From Aaosphaeria pasadenensis (taxonomy: Eukaryota; Ascomycota; Dothideomycetes; Pleosporales), in the NCBI GenBank assembly GCA_022813625.1, contig JAKLMB010000014.1, positions 879,275 through 943,274 of the forward strand: a stretch of DNA of 64,000 nt, given 5' to 3'. Shown one piece after another: positions 11,690 through 21,737 of the stretch (position 1 is its first letter; each line of letters begins with the position of its first letter). The position numbers and the translations under genes were made by a program. The notes below the pieces were generated by a model. It was not told the origin of the DNA, ran no database searches, and was given only the letters and a program-made list of their open reading frames with translations.

Positions 11690-12709
11690 CCTCTTCATGA
11701 CGCCAAAAGGCCTTACCAGTTGATCAGCGACTTCTCAAGATTGCGCAAGACTTCTAATAGTACGTTCGAAATGGCACTGGAGCCAGAGTGCGTTCATGAT
11801 CTGAGGAGACAAGAGCGAATGCCTCGGTTAGACTCTCACGGCTTTCCAAGTCGTAGAGCATTATACTAAAGTAAAGGATTGGGCCGACAGGCAAGCTGTC
11901 AAGGAATTATATCTCCCCGAAGTCCACAATCTAGTTGCTACTCATCTTGAGGGTGCAGATGAGATTTTGATATTTAATTGACGCGGACGTTTGAAATCAA
12001 ATAAGCTATAGAGCGTGCTAAGCATCTATTAGGCAAGAGTTGGCCGTATAAAGAAGAGGGAATCAGACAAATAGACCTGGAAGATGGGAGTCAATATATA
12101 CTACCAGCCGAGTTTGTACATCTAGGTAACACTTTATGGGAGACTTCATTGTAGTTCGGCGTCTTATTGACTGATCTATGGACCAGTCCCCTGCAGCGGT
12201 GCTACAGTTGGTTCATTTCCACATGAGTGACCGGGCGCCTGAAGTGCTCAAAGGAAGGGTTCGGGTAGTGAAGTATAATTATGCACTCTTTTCCCAATGG
12301 CATTAGCTTAGCCGGGCGGTTTCTGGAAGCCAATTTGCTCGTACCCAATCCAGGATGCGCCACTGGCTTTATGCGATGGCAACTCCGTGTTGGATACCGA
12401 CTTGATAGCGGTTAATTATGTCAGACGTAAATATGTCGGTGAGACGTTGATGCTTCTATTCAGGCCTGGTTTCAATTGGCATTATCTGAGCAACCAGAAT
12501 GAGCATGAGAGTTATCTGTTCAAGGTTTTTGACTTCCTTAAAGGGGTCAAAGCGAAATGTAGGTTGGCTCCCTAATCGCAAGATAACAGCTGATAACACA
12601 CTGCTTGATAGATTGCCCACAGATATCTTTCCAAAGCCAGGATATTCCAGCTGATTGTCTCCTAAGAGAAGATGTTGGGGTGAAGGCATTGGTATTTACA
12701 CATACTTGA
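11690..12709 (+). pseudogene. CmcJ/NvfI-like oxygenase pseudogene
   Basis: Conserved stretches of the fungal CmcJ/NvfI-like hydroxylase/methyltransferase family appear in order: SRLRKTSNSTFE, FQVVEHYTKVKDWADRQAVK, LYLPEVHNLV, a GADEILIF segment, GIRQIDLEDGSQYILPAEFV, DQSPAAVLQLVHFHMSD, VLKGRVRVV, LALCDGNSVLDTDLIAV, GETLMLLFRPGFNWHYLSNQ and a final IPADCLLREDVGVKALVF, with a stop at 12709. The frame breaks near 11845, a TGA at 11979-11981 sits where Trp is expected, the frame shifts again near 12013, and there are breaks between 12125 and 12380. One late intron (donor GTAGGT near 12558) still looks functional. Related enzymes work in secondary metabolism. This copy is inactive as read. Confidence 0.72.
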
Positions 12710-12796
12710 ACAACATCCTATAGTTCGAACAGTAAGATTGCAACACTCGGGTTCCTATCTATACTATGCGCTCTATACCTGCTGAGCTGGCTTTGT

Positions 12797-13834
12797 CTAG
12801 GATTCAACTGTGTCACAGAGTCTCACGACTTCTAAACGACTTGTAGCACGCGAGGTTACTAACCTCGCAACTAGAAGACCATCAGCCAGACGTTCCCATA
12901 CGAAGAATCGAAATTCCTTTTGAAGCTCATATACTAAGTCCGACGGAAGTATAACAAACACCTGATTGGGCTCGGTTGGGGCCCAGAGTTTGTAAACAAG
13001 TCTTACGAGACATGCTCCCACATATCGCCCTCAAGACTGTTAGATTGGGTGCGAGACTGAAGAAGAGATCGTTTCTCGGAAGCGTACTGAATTGTATTCC
13101 GGGGACCCATCCCTTAGCGAGAAGTGCGCCTCGTTTCTTCATATGGAAGAAAACGTCCGCTGCAAATGCTCTATCCTTGATGATGACTGCCTCTCCTAAT
13201 AACGCACCACTCTTTGTACCCCCAATCCAAAATATATCTGTGAGCCGTAAACATCCTTCATCGTCAGGTCGTTCTTGGAAGAAGAAAATGCAGCACTGAT
13301 GCGGGCTCCATCTAACAAAAGGTACATATCGTGTTTCTTGTAGGCCGCAGCTACAGTAGTGAGCTCGGATTTTGTATGTAATGTACCAGTTTCTGTGGAA
13401 TTCGAGATGAAAACCTTGTTCGGCTTTGGCTGGTAGCTGAATTCTTAGCTTTTGTCGAAGGCCTTATAAATCAGTCCCGGGGTCAATTTGCCATCTATGC
13501 CACTTTCAATAATCAATTTGTGTCCTGTTGCTTCTGTAGCGCCACCTTCCTTTCCAACAATGTGACCAGATTCTGCACCAATGATTGTCTCATGTTGGCG
13601 AAGGTGGCTTGCTATAGATATGAGATTCGTTCCTGTTCCACCAGGTGTGAAGTAGGCTGGGGTGTCTTCCACGCCGATCATGGTTCGAATTGCGTTTCTT
13701 CCATCTTCAGAATATTCGTCATCGCTGTATCCACTTTGCTGTGAGAGATTGGCTCTGGTCATTGTATCGATGATATCAGAATGTGCCCCATCGCTATTGT
13801 CATCAGGAAAACTATATTTGGCGGTCATTTCCAT
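12797..13834 (-). pseudogene. Threonine-aldolase-like pseudogene
   Basis: The minus strand encodes a PLP-dependent beta-eliminating lyase resembling fungal L-threonine-aldolase-like proteins. The first part is open from an ATG at 13834 (FPDDNSDGAHSDI, FTPGGTGTNL, SGHIVGKEGGATEATGHK). An in-frame TAA lies at 13445-13447. The frame then continues through FISNSTETGT and LLLDGARISAAF. A frameshift near 13218-13236 precedes the expected PLP-lysine motif (GGTKSGALLGEA). Another lies near 13010-13050, before the C-terminal LWAPTEPNQVFVILP segment that ends at 12797. An intact family member would cleave threonine or allo-threonine to glycine and acetaldehyde. With one stop and two shifts, this copy is probably dead. 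Confidence 0.74.
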
Positions 13835-14730
13835 GGGTTCGTCGGCTCCTAGGTGAAGAACAAGCTATTGCAGGAGCGCTTATGGATATCGGTGGTGGAT
13901 AGAATTAGTATACTTCTTCCCAATCGAAAGAGTGCTGTAACTTTCCGGGTAGCAAAGGACAGTTGAAACGCAAGCGGCAAAATTAAGAGAACGAGGATTA
14001 GACATAGTGATAGAAGTTTTGGAGTGTCATCTATAATTATGCTATTCAATGTGATAGGCTGGAAAGACAAACACGTCTCGGGGCTGTTGCTTACCATAGC
14101 TGGAACAAACTCAGTCTGAGTTGAACAGAAGGGATACCCTTTGTCGACGGCCTGCTGCTGTACTACTTAAAAACCGCGCACGCCAAGAATCTGTAAAGGT
14201 CCCATAGGCACGGAGTACCTAAGGACTGAATACCTTGGCTTGGTAGGGTGGTAGGGTAGGGACCTATGCTATGCGTTCAAGGTAAAAAACAACGGGTTCT
14301 CTAGACCAACTAAGACAAGAATAGACATTGAAGGTGTTGACTTCGTACAGGGTCCAAAGTATACATTGCATGTTTCACGAAATCATGTGATACGAATGTT
14401 GACTAGGTTGAGGCATGCACAAAGAGGAATTTGCATTCCTACCATCTTTGAGTAGCTGGGATTTTGTGTTTATTGCTACGTTATCATTGCTTTTAGGCTT
14501 GTGTCTTTTACAAAATGCTTTCCACTTCAATCTATACTACCTTCCACCTCTTTGCGACGACGTGGTCCTACCTTGTAGCTAAACCAAGCACCATCGTCCA
14601 CACAGAATTCGTTCGTAACTTGAAACAATTTGGTTATTCCGTCTGCCGTTGTGTCGAATCGTAGTCGCGGTTCAAAATATTCAAAGAGCCCAAGTCTAGG
14701 AGGCGCAATACAAAAGGACTCTGCTAGACC
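13835..14730. other. Spacer right of the pseudogene block
   Basis: No convincing gene is seen. A minus-strand ORF at 14527-14754 overlaps the start of the next gene and is treated as uncertain. This stretch holds the promoter of the plus-strand gene at 14731. Confidence 0.4.
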
Positions 14731-15805
14731 ATGGACCAGCCCCGAAAAGAACACAAGATGACTTTTGGATTTCCTTCTCGCTCGATATCTACATTAGAAG
14801 AATGTCCAAGGGCAGGCAGTGAATACAAATCGACCACTTCCCTCAGCGACCTAACATACGCCAATGTAGGACCAGCACCATGCTCTGTAATGGCAAAGCT
14901 ACGTTCGCGATCTCTACTCGTCAGAGTCCACTCACTCTCTATTCTACCGAAGGTTCAGTCTCGGTGCGTTATCCTCTTCTCTTTTTCATTGTTTATGGCA
15001 TCACTAACATGTACTAACTAGGCCTTTCCCGCTCCTGAAACTCCCACGCGAAATACGCCGTCGAATCGCCGAGTACGCTCTCTATACCGTTGAAGGCCTC
15101 GACTGGCAATGGATAGCTGCGCAACCATTGAAAAAGTGTGGAACGTTCCGCGATATTTCAATCATCAATGCTCTCCCTTCCGTCTGTAAGCAACTGTACC
15201 ACGAAACATCAGATCTTGTCTTCAGCATCAACATCCTCAATTTCGACGCCAGCTGTATCTACGGATACATTCCAGAAATACAACATCCACCTGATCTAAG
15301 CACCGCTCTTTACGCTTTTGAGTTCTTCTGGAGTAAATGTCCAGCCAACGTCAGGGGCGGCGTGCAAAGAATTAGGATGTGTACAACTTGGACGGCTAGT
15401 CAGGCATTTGATCTTGCGCTGTGTCATTGGCCGACGGATGTTCGGAATAGCTTAGGGCATACGAGCTTTGCAGTTACAAGGTCGAGGAAGGAGGAGAAGA
15501 ACTATCGTATTCTTTCTGAGCTGTCGCAATCTCGCTTGCATTTCATGATTGCTCCATTGGATTGGAGGCTCCCAGGAAAAGGGGAGAGGCCCAAGTCATG
15601 GCGGATGCAGCTGGACAGGTTTGTAGCCTTCGCTGAAGGGCTGAAAGAGGATGAGTTGTTGGGTTGGTTTGGGAGTCCAACCCGGAAGTGGAAGATCACG
15701 CCTTATCATAGGAACTGTGAAGCAGATTTAGAGTTCATGTGTTCCTACGTAGCGTTTACCCAGTATACAGATCGGGTCAAAGAGTGGTGTTCAGAAGGAT
15801 TTTGA
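14731..15805 (+). CDS. F-box-like protein of unknown function
   Basis: Two exons, 14731..14963 and 15022..15805, are joined over a 58-nt intron (donor GTGCGT, branch CTAAC, acceptor CTAG), giving 338 residues. The splice creates PFPLLKLPREIRRRIAEYAL, an F-box-like or DUF-type N-terminal helix pair often found in large lineage-specific families of Pezizomycotina. The rest is globular with no recognised catalytic motif, signal peptide or membrane helix. The first exon (78 residues) is Ser/Arg-rich and weakly coding, so the true start could be the internal ATG at residue 10. I cannot assign a function. It lies on the intact side of the decayed block. Confidence 0.65.
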
Positions 15806-16126
15806 TTCAACCGCAAACACAAAGAATGATATCTCGAAGCCAATATGAAACCTGGTCAGATGGCACAGTGTATATTTTTCTCAATGCACATCCACTAAAA
15901 TGATGGTGTGCGTTTAACATCTGGTAGAGGGACACCCAAAGGGGAGTTGTAGCGATCTCTTGGGCGCCGATTTGAGTTCCAACAAATAAATCTACGAATA
16001 GCTAATCGAAACAAACAACTGACGGAACTAATAGAAAGGGACAATAAACCAATTTCTATTTTTCTGCACATCGACATAAAACCCATACATGTTATTGTAG
16101 ACAAGCTAAAAGAACCAAATGGCGGC

Positions 16127-16857
16127 TTAAGACAGTCTATCTCGTACACTATCATTCGCATCATCGCCTGCGCCAATCAATGTCCTATCGATATCATGAT
16201 CAAAATCAATTAAAACTTCATCGCTGTACATGAGCTTCCACTCTTCTTCAGGTGCGACCTCTAGTGAAAGCACCTCTGCACGACAGTCGTCAATCCAATG
16301 CACCGGGATGTAGCGCCATGTCCTTGGACTAGGCGCATCGCGGTTCTGATTCTGGAGGCAAAAGTGGGCCTACATTTAATTTCGTAAGTGTTGATGTCGT
16401 ACGTTGTCTAGTTGACTGGACCTACCATGTGTTTCGACTGCAATTCTACCTTAGCCGCGCTCACGCCGGTGACATACCACTCCCCAATGCTATTTCCTAT
16501 CATTGTTCCGGCACCCCATCTTGATAGAAAAACATCAAGGTTCATGACGATAAGGATTACCACGAAGACATACATGATAGCGCCGAGAACATCATGAACA
16601 GACCAGACAGTACTATCATCGTCTGGAGGGAAGCACGGTTCGCCCCAGAATCCGAGATCGTTTTCCTCGTCATGGAGAAGAAGAGGCCTGCATTCGTCAT
16701 CTAAGGACAGTTGTGTGTCGCATGATTTATTGATGGTGTGGTATGAAGGTGGTGGTTTTGTGTTTGGTTGACGTGCGTCGCGAAGGAAAGCGAGGATGGA
16801 GAATCGAGGCGTGGGCTCTAAGGCCTTACATCTCCTGGCTCTACGGCTTCGTGGCAT
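16127..16857 (-). CDS. Single-pass membrane protein, unknown
   Basis: Two exons, 16857..16426 and 16369..16127, with a 56-nt intron (donor GTAGGT), give 224 residues. A basic N-terminus (RSRRARRCK) is followed by a soluble acidic stretch and one strong transmembrane helix at about residues 93-114 (GAIMYVFVVILIVMNLDVF). The C-terminal part is acidic and ends in a run of Asp residues. I recognise no family. The intron splices KHM to AHFCLQ in frame, which supports the model over the single-exon reading that stops within the intron. It may be a lineage-specific membrane protein. Confidence 0.6.
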
Positions 16858-17510
16858 CGATGCAAGTCAGAGTATATGGCCAACAATTTAGATGCAATGA
16901 TTGTCGCAAAGAGTTGATTCCTGGGAAAGACAGTAAACGTTCTGATTGTTGTGTGAAGACAATTATGTCTTGCTTTACCCAGTCCGTGTAAGATCCATAC
17001 TTTTGGTAGAGACATACTGCCTGGCTTTATTGCAATAGATTGGGTGCTGATTGAAGGTGTATATTTCGTTCTCATCATAACGAAAACGGGTGTGCCCCAG
17101 CCGAGGTGACGATTGCGGAGAGTAATTTTGCATGCGTTTTCGTCGAGCTGGAGGGTTGCTTGGCAGTGGGTGTCTGGAATGAAGCATGTTGCACAAAGAA
17201 TTTGGCATGATAATTTTGCAAGGGATGAATGTCCCAGCACGTTTCGACGCACCGGCCGGACTGGACGACATCGTATCGGTTTAGCGCTTTCTGTCATCGA
17301 GGACGTTGACACTTGGGCTGGTATCTCACATTGACGGCGCGAGAAGAGACATTAAACACTTCTATGGCTAATTCAACACGCGCAGCATCTTTATGGCAAA
17401 TTACTTTCATGGGGGAAGTCGGACTACAATAGACCGAATGCAAGACCAACAATAACTATCGATGCGTTCAATGTGGCAGCTATGTTCCCTTTGCTAGCAT
17501 ATTACAATAT
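16858..17510. other. Intergenic spacer
   Basis: This stretch lies between two minus-strand genes. A minus-strand ORF of 164 codons (16818-17312) covers part of it, but it overlaps the next gene and shows no family features, so it is not called. Confidence 0.4.
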
Positions 17511-19277
17511 TCAATCATGGTGCTGTTTCCTTCCCATGTAAGCTCGCCACTTGGGATTCAGCAAGTAGATAGGTATTCCCAAAAGGAAGATCGCAGCAAA
17601 CACGCCAAGAAGCTGAAGGAAGTCAGTATTAGAGTAAACATTTCCGTGACTCGCGAGAACTTACAATCATATAAGCGCGCAGATAATCGAATTGCATTAC
17701 CATAGGCGTAATACCGTAGGAAGCGCCGAACGAGACCACATTCTTTAGCCCCGTTACCAACACGAGTGCAGGGCCAGGATTTTCTGGCATTGCTTCCGAC
17801 GCAAAATGTGTTGTAGTCATCAAGACAACAATAAAGCCAAACTCGAACAGTGCCCAACCTAAGATCCCGTTAGTAATAGTTTCATCAACTCGAAGGTGAC
17901 TCACCCATGATGATTCCCCAAACTGAAATCGTTTCTGGCCACTTTGCCGCAGCGCCGTAGATAATAATACCAACCATGCTGACTATCGCAGGGAAGATCA
18001 AAATAAGCAAGGTATCCTCTGGAATATGAATGCCACCTCTTCGCTTGGCGATGAGGATATTAAGTTTATCCCCAAACCATCCAGCATATACCATCGCGGC
18101 TATAGAGGCAGGGAAGATAGGGACGTTGATGAGACCAACAGAACTTTGCGACCATCCGTAATCGTGAGTGAGAATGGTCCCATAGTTCAATGACATGGCA
18201 ATGCCGACTCCAAGACTAATGGAAGCAGCCAAGATGGCCCAGATGACTGCTGGTGATGTGCAACATTGAACCATCTTCCACAGAGAGCCCATTCCAACTT
18301 GAAGAGCATTTGGTGCCATGCTAGTATACGGTTTGAGCTGCTTGATGAAACCATCCCGCTCTCTGACCGCCGTGGCCTCGTTGTGGGCATGTACCGTACC
18401 GAATCGGCTTCTCGCTTCGGCATCTGTCAAGACCAATGTCACGCCAAACTCATCTGTGTAGACGACAAGACCATTCAGCGACATTGGACTTCTTTGATAC
18501 CGGGTTTCAGGTAACAAAAAGAATGCCACCACTGTACCTGCACCAGCGAGAATCGTGATGACCCAGTAGAACCATTGCCAGCTAGTCGCAGCTACGAGAT
18601 AGCTGATGGAGATGGTAAAAACAGCATTGATGAGGTTCTGAGTTCCCCAGTACCATGCGAACCACTTGCCACGCTCATCGACGAAACTGACGTCCGTTAT
18701 GATCAGAGGTAACACAGATTCGGTAGCACCGGTTGCAACCCCGATCAATACTCGGCAGGCCATATGTTGATCGAAGCTTGTACTTTTGGCTGCACCAATA
18801 CTGGATCCGATGAGCAGAAGGCAACATCCAAGGAATACTAGGCGACGGCCAAACATCATTGCGAGGGGTAGAATTACAAATGCTCCTAGTGGAAAGTTAG
18901 TGGAAGGTTGCCAACGTTCGATGCTTATGATGCTTACCACAGGCCATCGTCACACTGGGATATGTAGATAGACCGACGACATCAGTTATGCTCTTTCCCG
19001 GGTACATCTCCAAGAAGACAGGAATGATGGGTCCGATACCGCCGACCAAGACCAAACTGAAGATACTGAACCAACAACAAGAAACCAGTATACCCAGTTT
19101 GCGCCATTTGTTGAAGTTAAGTGGATCGTTGGGGTCATCTGATGGAATCGGGATGCGTCGAATATTTCCTTCGCCGTCGACAAGGTTCACATCTCCAGCG
19201 CGACCGGGTCCATTTGCAGATTGCTTCGCCACTTCGATCTGCTCAGAGCAGACTTCCGCGTCCTTAGCATCTTCCAT
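17511..19277 (-). CDS. MFS transporter, DHA1/HOL1-like
   Basis: Four exons on the minus strand: 19277..18938, 18885..17905, 17858..17665 and 17612..17511, giving 538 residues. Introns are 46-52 nt. The start at 19277 (MEDAKDAEV) is preferred over an in-frame ATG at 19475, whose extra 66 residues look non-coding. The N-terminal cytosolic tail ends in the DPNDPLNFNKWRK motif typical of fungal DHA1-type transporters, followed by about 12 membrane helices, GRR after helix 2, a long central loop with LPETRY, and a basic tail after the last helix. Such proteins export drugs or metabolites or import small organic compounds. The substrate is unknown. It lies beside a PhyH-like dioxygenase gene. Confidence 0.87.
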
Positions 19278-20383
19278 AGTGCAACCAGAGCAGAGATAAT
19301 CAGGGCTGAGATAGAATTCCCTAGACGAAGGAGATGAAGAAGTGCAACTACAGGTCTTGTAACAATACTTATGAATGATTTGTGTTTGAGGTTTCTGGGA
19401 TCTCGGGTCGGTGTCTGCGGGGACAAAACTAGACCCTCTACTCCACTGGTAGTATAAACGAGAAGCTTGTACCACTGAAGGTAAGCTACTCGCGTGTTTT
19501 CATCATTATTGCAGCTAGATGAAGGCGTGGAAGGAAGGGATTTTGCTGAGGGCGTCCGTTAGCTAGTCTAGCGTCACGTAATTAGAGGTTCTTGGTTGGT
19601 CGTCTCCACAGCCTCGTAATGTGGAGGACCCTCTACTCCTTTCTGGACCTTGCTACTTGCTTCCCCCATCTCTTTTCTCCGCACTCCGCAATCTAGGAAC
19701 CTGATAATTAGTGTCAAATACGATATTAATCTGGTATAGACAAATACGATTACAGAAGAGCTGTCTGAGTAGTCGATTCTGTTGCTGATTCATGTCTGAT
19801 GAAGGACAATAAGTACCTACACACATTAAGTTCTCCCATTCATTGGTTGGACAAAAGGGCAAATGGATGGAGTCGTGTCCGGTAGGTAGTTCGACAAAGG
19901 AACAGTCACAGTGAGTATCATGCCCGCGGGTATCGTCCGGGGATCATTGAATTAACTATCAGAATTCCTAGAACAATAATTGGAGCACCCATCAGTCTAC
20001 GACGTAGTAGCTAGCAATCCCTACTCACCTACCGACATTCACGCGAAATAGATATCTCAATGTTCATAGATCCAGGTCACAGATGAAAGTATGATTTGTG
20101 GGGTGGTGGCAAAAGGGATTCGGCTCGGGTGGGGTGGGGGCATACTCTGTACTTGTAGAACGTCCCAGATTGCGTCGGAAGTCGGAACGGATGGACACCT
20201 GCACATCCATGGCCTTGTGCCAGCACTAATTTATGTGTACTTATTCACGTTCATGGTATTATCTTCTCGACTTCATCAAAATAGCATTCCCCGTGTTTAT
20301 CTATATCAAAGGATCCAGGGCGTGAATCGCAATTAAGGCCAATTCAAATCATTTTATTCTCGACCATTGAAACTTTCGCCAGC
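19278..20383. promoter_or_regulatory. Divergent spacer, MFS / PhyH-like gene
   Basis: This 1.1-kb stretch lies between divergent starts and should contain both promoters. No gene or repeat is recognised. A G-rich stretch occurs at about 20112-20142. Confidence 0.45.
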
Positions 20384-21444
20384 ATGATTTCTACGAAAGT
20401 TGAGCAGAACAATACCCTTAAGCTCGAGGGAGCTACACAGGATCTTGAGTACTGGCAGGAAGATGTTGCTCGAGATGGATTCGCCGTCATCAAAGGCGCA
20501 ATTCCCAAGGAGCGCATCGAGGGTTATGCAAATGACATGATGAGCTGGTTGGAAGGCTTGTAAGTACAATCTTACTCTCTTTTCATTCTCAAAGTTACGT
20601 TGTACTGATTGTCTTGAATAGTAACCTCGGCTTCGACCGCAATGACCCATCCACTGTCCACAAGTCTAAGCTCCCTCATATTACGGAGAAGGGCATGTGT
20701 CTGAATTACGCCGTCACACATGAAGACTTCGTATGGAAAGTCCGGACAGAGCCGGGTATTCTGAGCGCTTTTCACAAGATTTACAACGACAAAGAACTCA
20801 TTGTCTCATTTGATGCAGTGAACTTCGGTTTCCCAAACAGGACTGATATTCCACCAAATGACCCTTGGCCTCACCAAGACCAAGATCCCAAGAAGCCCGG
20901 CTTCCGAGTCATGCAGGGACTTGTTAATGTGTTCCCTAACGGTCCGAAGGACGGCGGCCTGATCGTTTGCAAGGGAGCTCATCTTCTGAGCGAACAATTT
21001 CACAAGGAGATGGCTTGGGAAGAACCAATCCCGGCCTGGAATCCAGAATGGTACGGCTTTACCGACAAGGGCATGCAGTGGTTAGCCGACAAGGGCTGTG
21101 AATGGGTCAAGGTGTGCGCAGAGCCAGGTGATCTTCTCATCTGGGATAGCCGGACACCCCATTACAACCTCTCTCCCGAAGGAGAGACCCCACGTTTCGT
21201 TATATACACTTGCTACATGCCTGTATCTGGTGCCACACAGGAAGAGCTAGTGCGCAAGAAGAAAGCTTTTGAGGATTGGAACGGAACAACGCATTGGCCC
21301 AACTGCCAGGTGGTTGGTAATAACAACGCGAAGAGGGATGGAGTTGACGATCCTCATAACCGATTTGAGCCGGTTAAGAAGCCGGTCTTGGATGAAGAAG
21401 GTTTCAAGTTGACCGGCATTCCATATATTAAGGCTTCTGCTTAG
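20384..21444 (+). CDS. Phytanoyl-CoA dioxygenase-like (PhyH) enzyme
   Basis: Two exons, 20384..20559 and 20622..21444 (62-nt intron, donor GTAAGT), give 332 residues. The PhyH family of Fe(II)/2-oxoglutarate oxygenases is recognised by the metal triad His143-x-Asp145 (PHQDQD) and His239 (TPHYNLSP), with Arg250 placed to bind 2-oxoglutarate. The substrate is unknown. Fungal members act both in lipid breakdown and in secondary metabolism. There is no obvious peroxisomal signal: the C-terminus is KASA, not SKL. It is convergent with the zinc-finger regulator (293 bases apart) and divergent from the MFS gene, so it may belong to a small pathway with them. Confidence 0.88.
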
Positions 21445-21737
21445 CTTTTCGTCCCACTATTACATGATCGAGCAATCCAAAAATTGATATCATCCTTAGT
21501 CTGTATTTTAAATTGAAGCTCTTTTCATTGACATATTGAGTTCTTCGGTGCACGATTTTATGATGGGTTACGTTTGGATAAGCTGAAGAATCTTCCTCAG
21601 GTTTATTGAGATAGAAGATTCTCGTAAAAGGCGTGAGGATCTTTCCTTGGTCTTAATATAAATGCCCATTAACACTTGCAGCTCTGACTTTAAGAACATT
21701 TTTTGACTTTGGGTCCATTTGCTATTGTTGTATCTAC

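Noticed and set aside
14527..14754. Minus-strand ORF that reads like protein (FFSGLVHGLAES, RFDTTADGITKLF)
   Set aside because: It starts only with GTG, no upstream exon could be joined, and it overlaps the start of the plus-strand gene. It could be a relic, but evidence is thin.
16818..17312. 164-codon minus-strand ORF
   Set aside because: It overlaps the start of the single-pass membrane protein gene, has no recognisable features and an unlikely composition.
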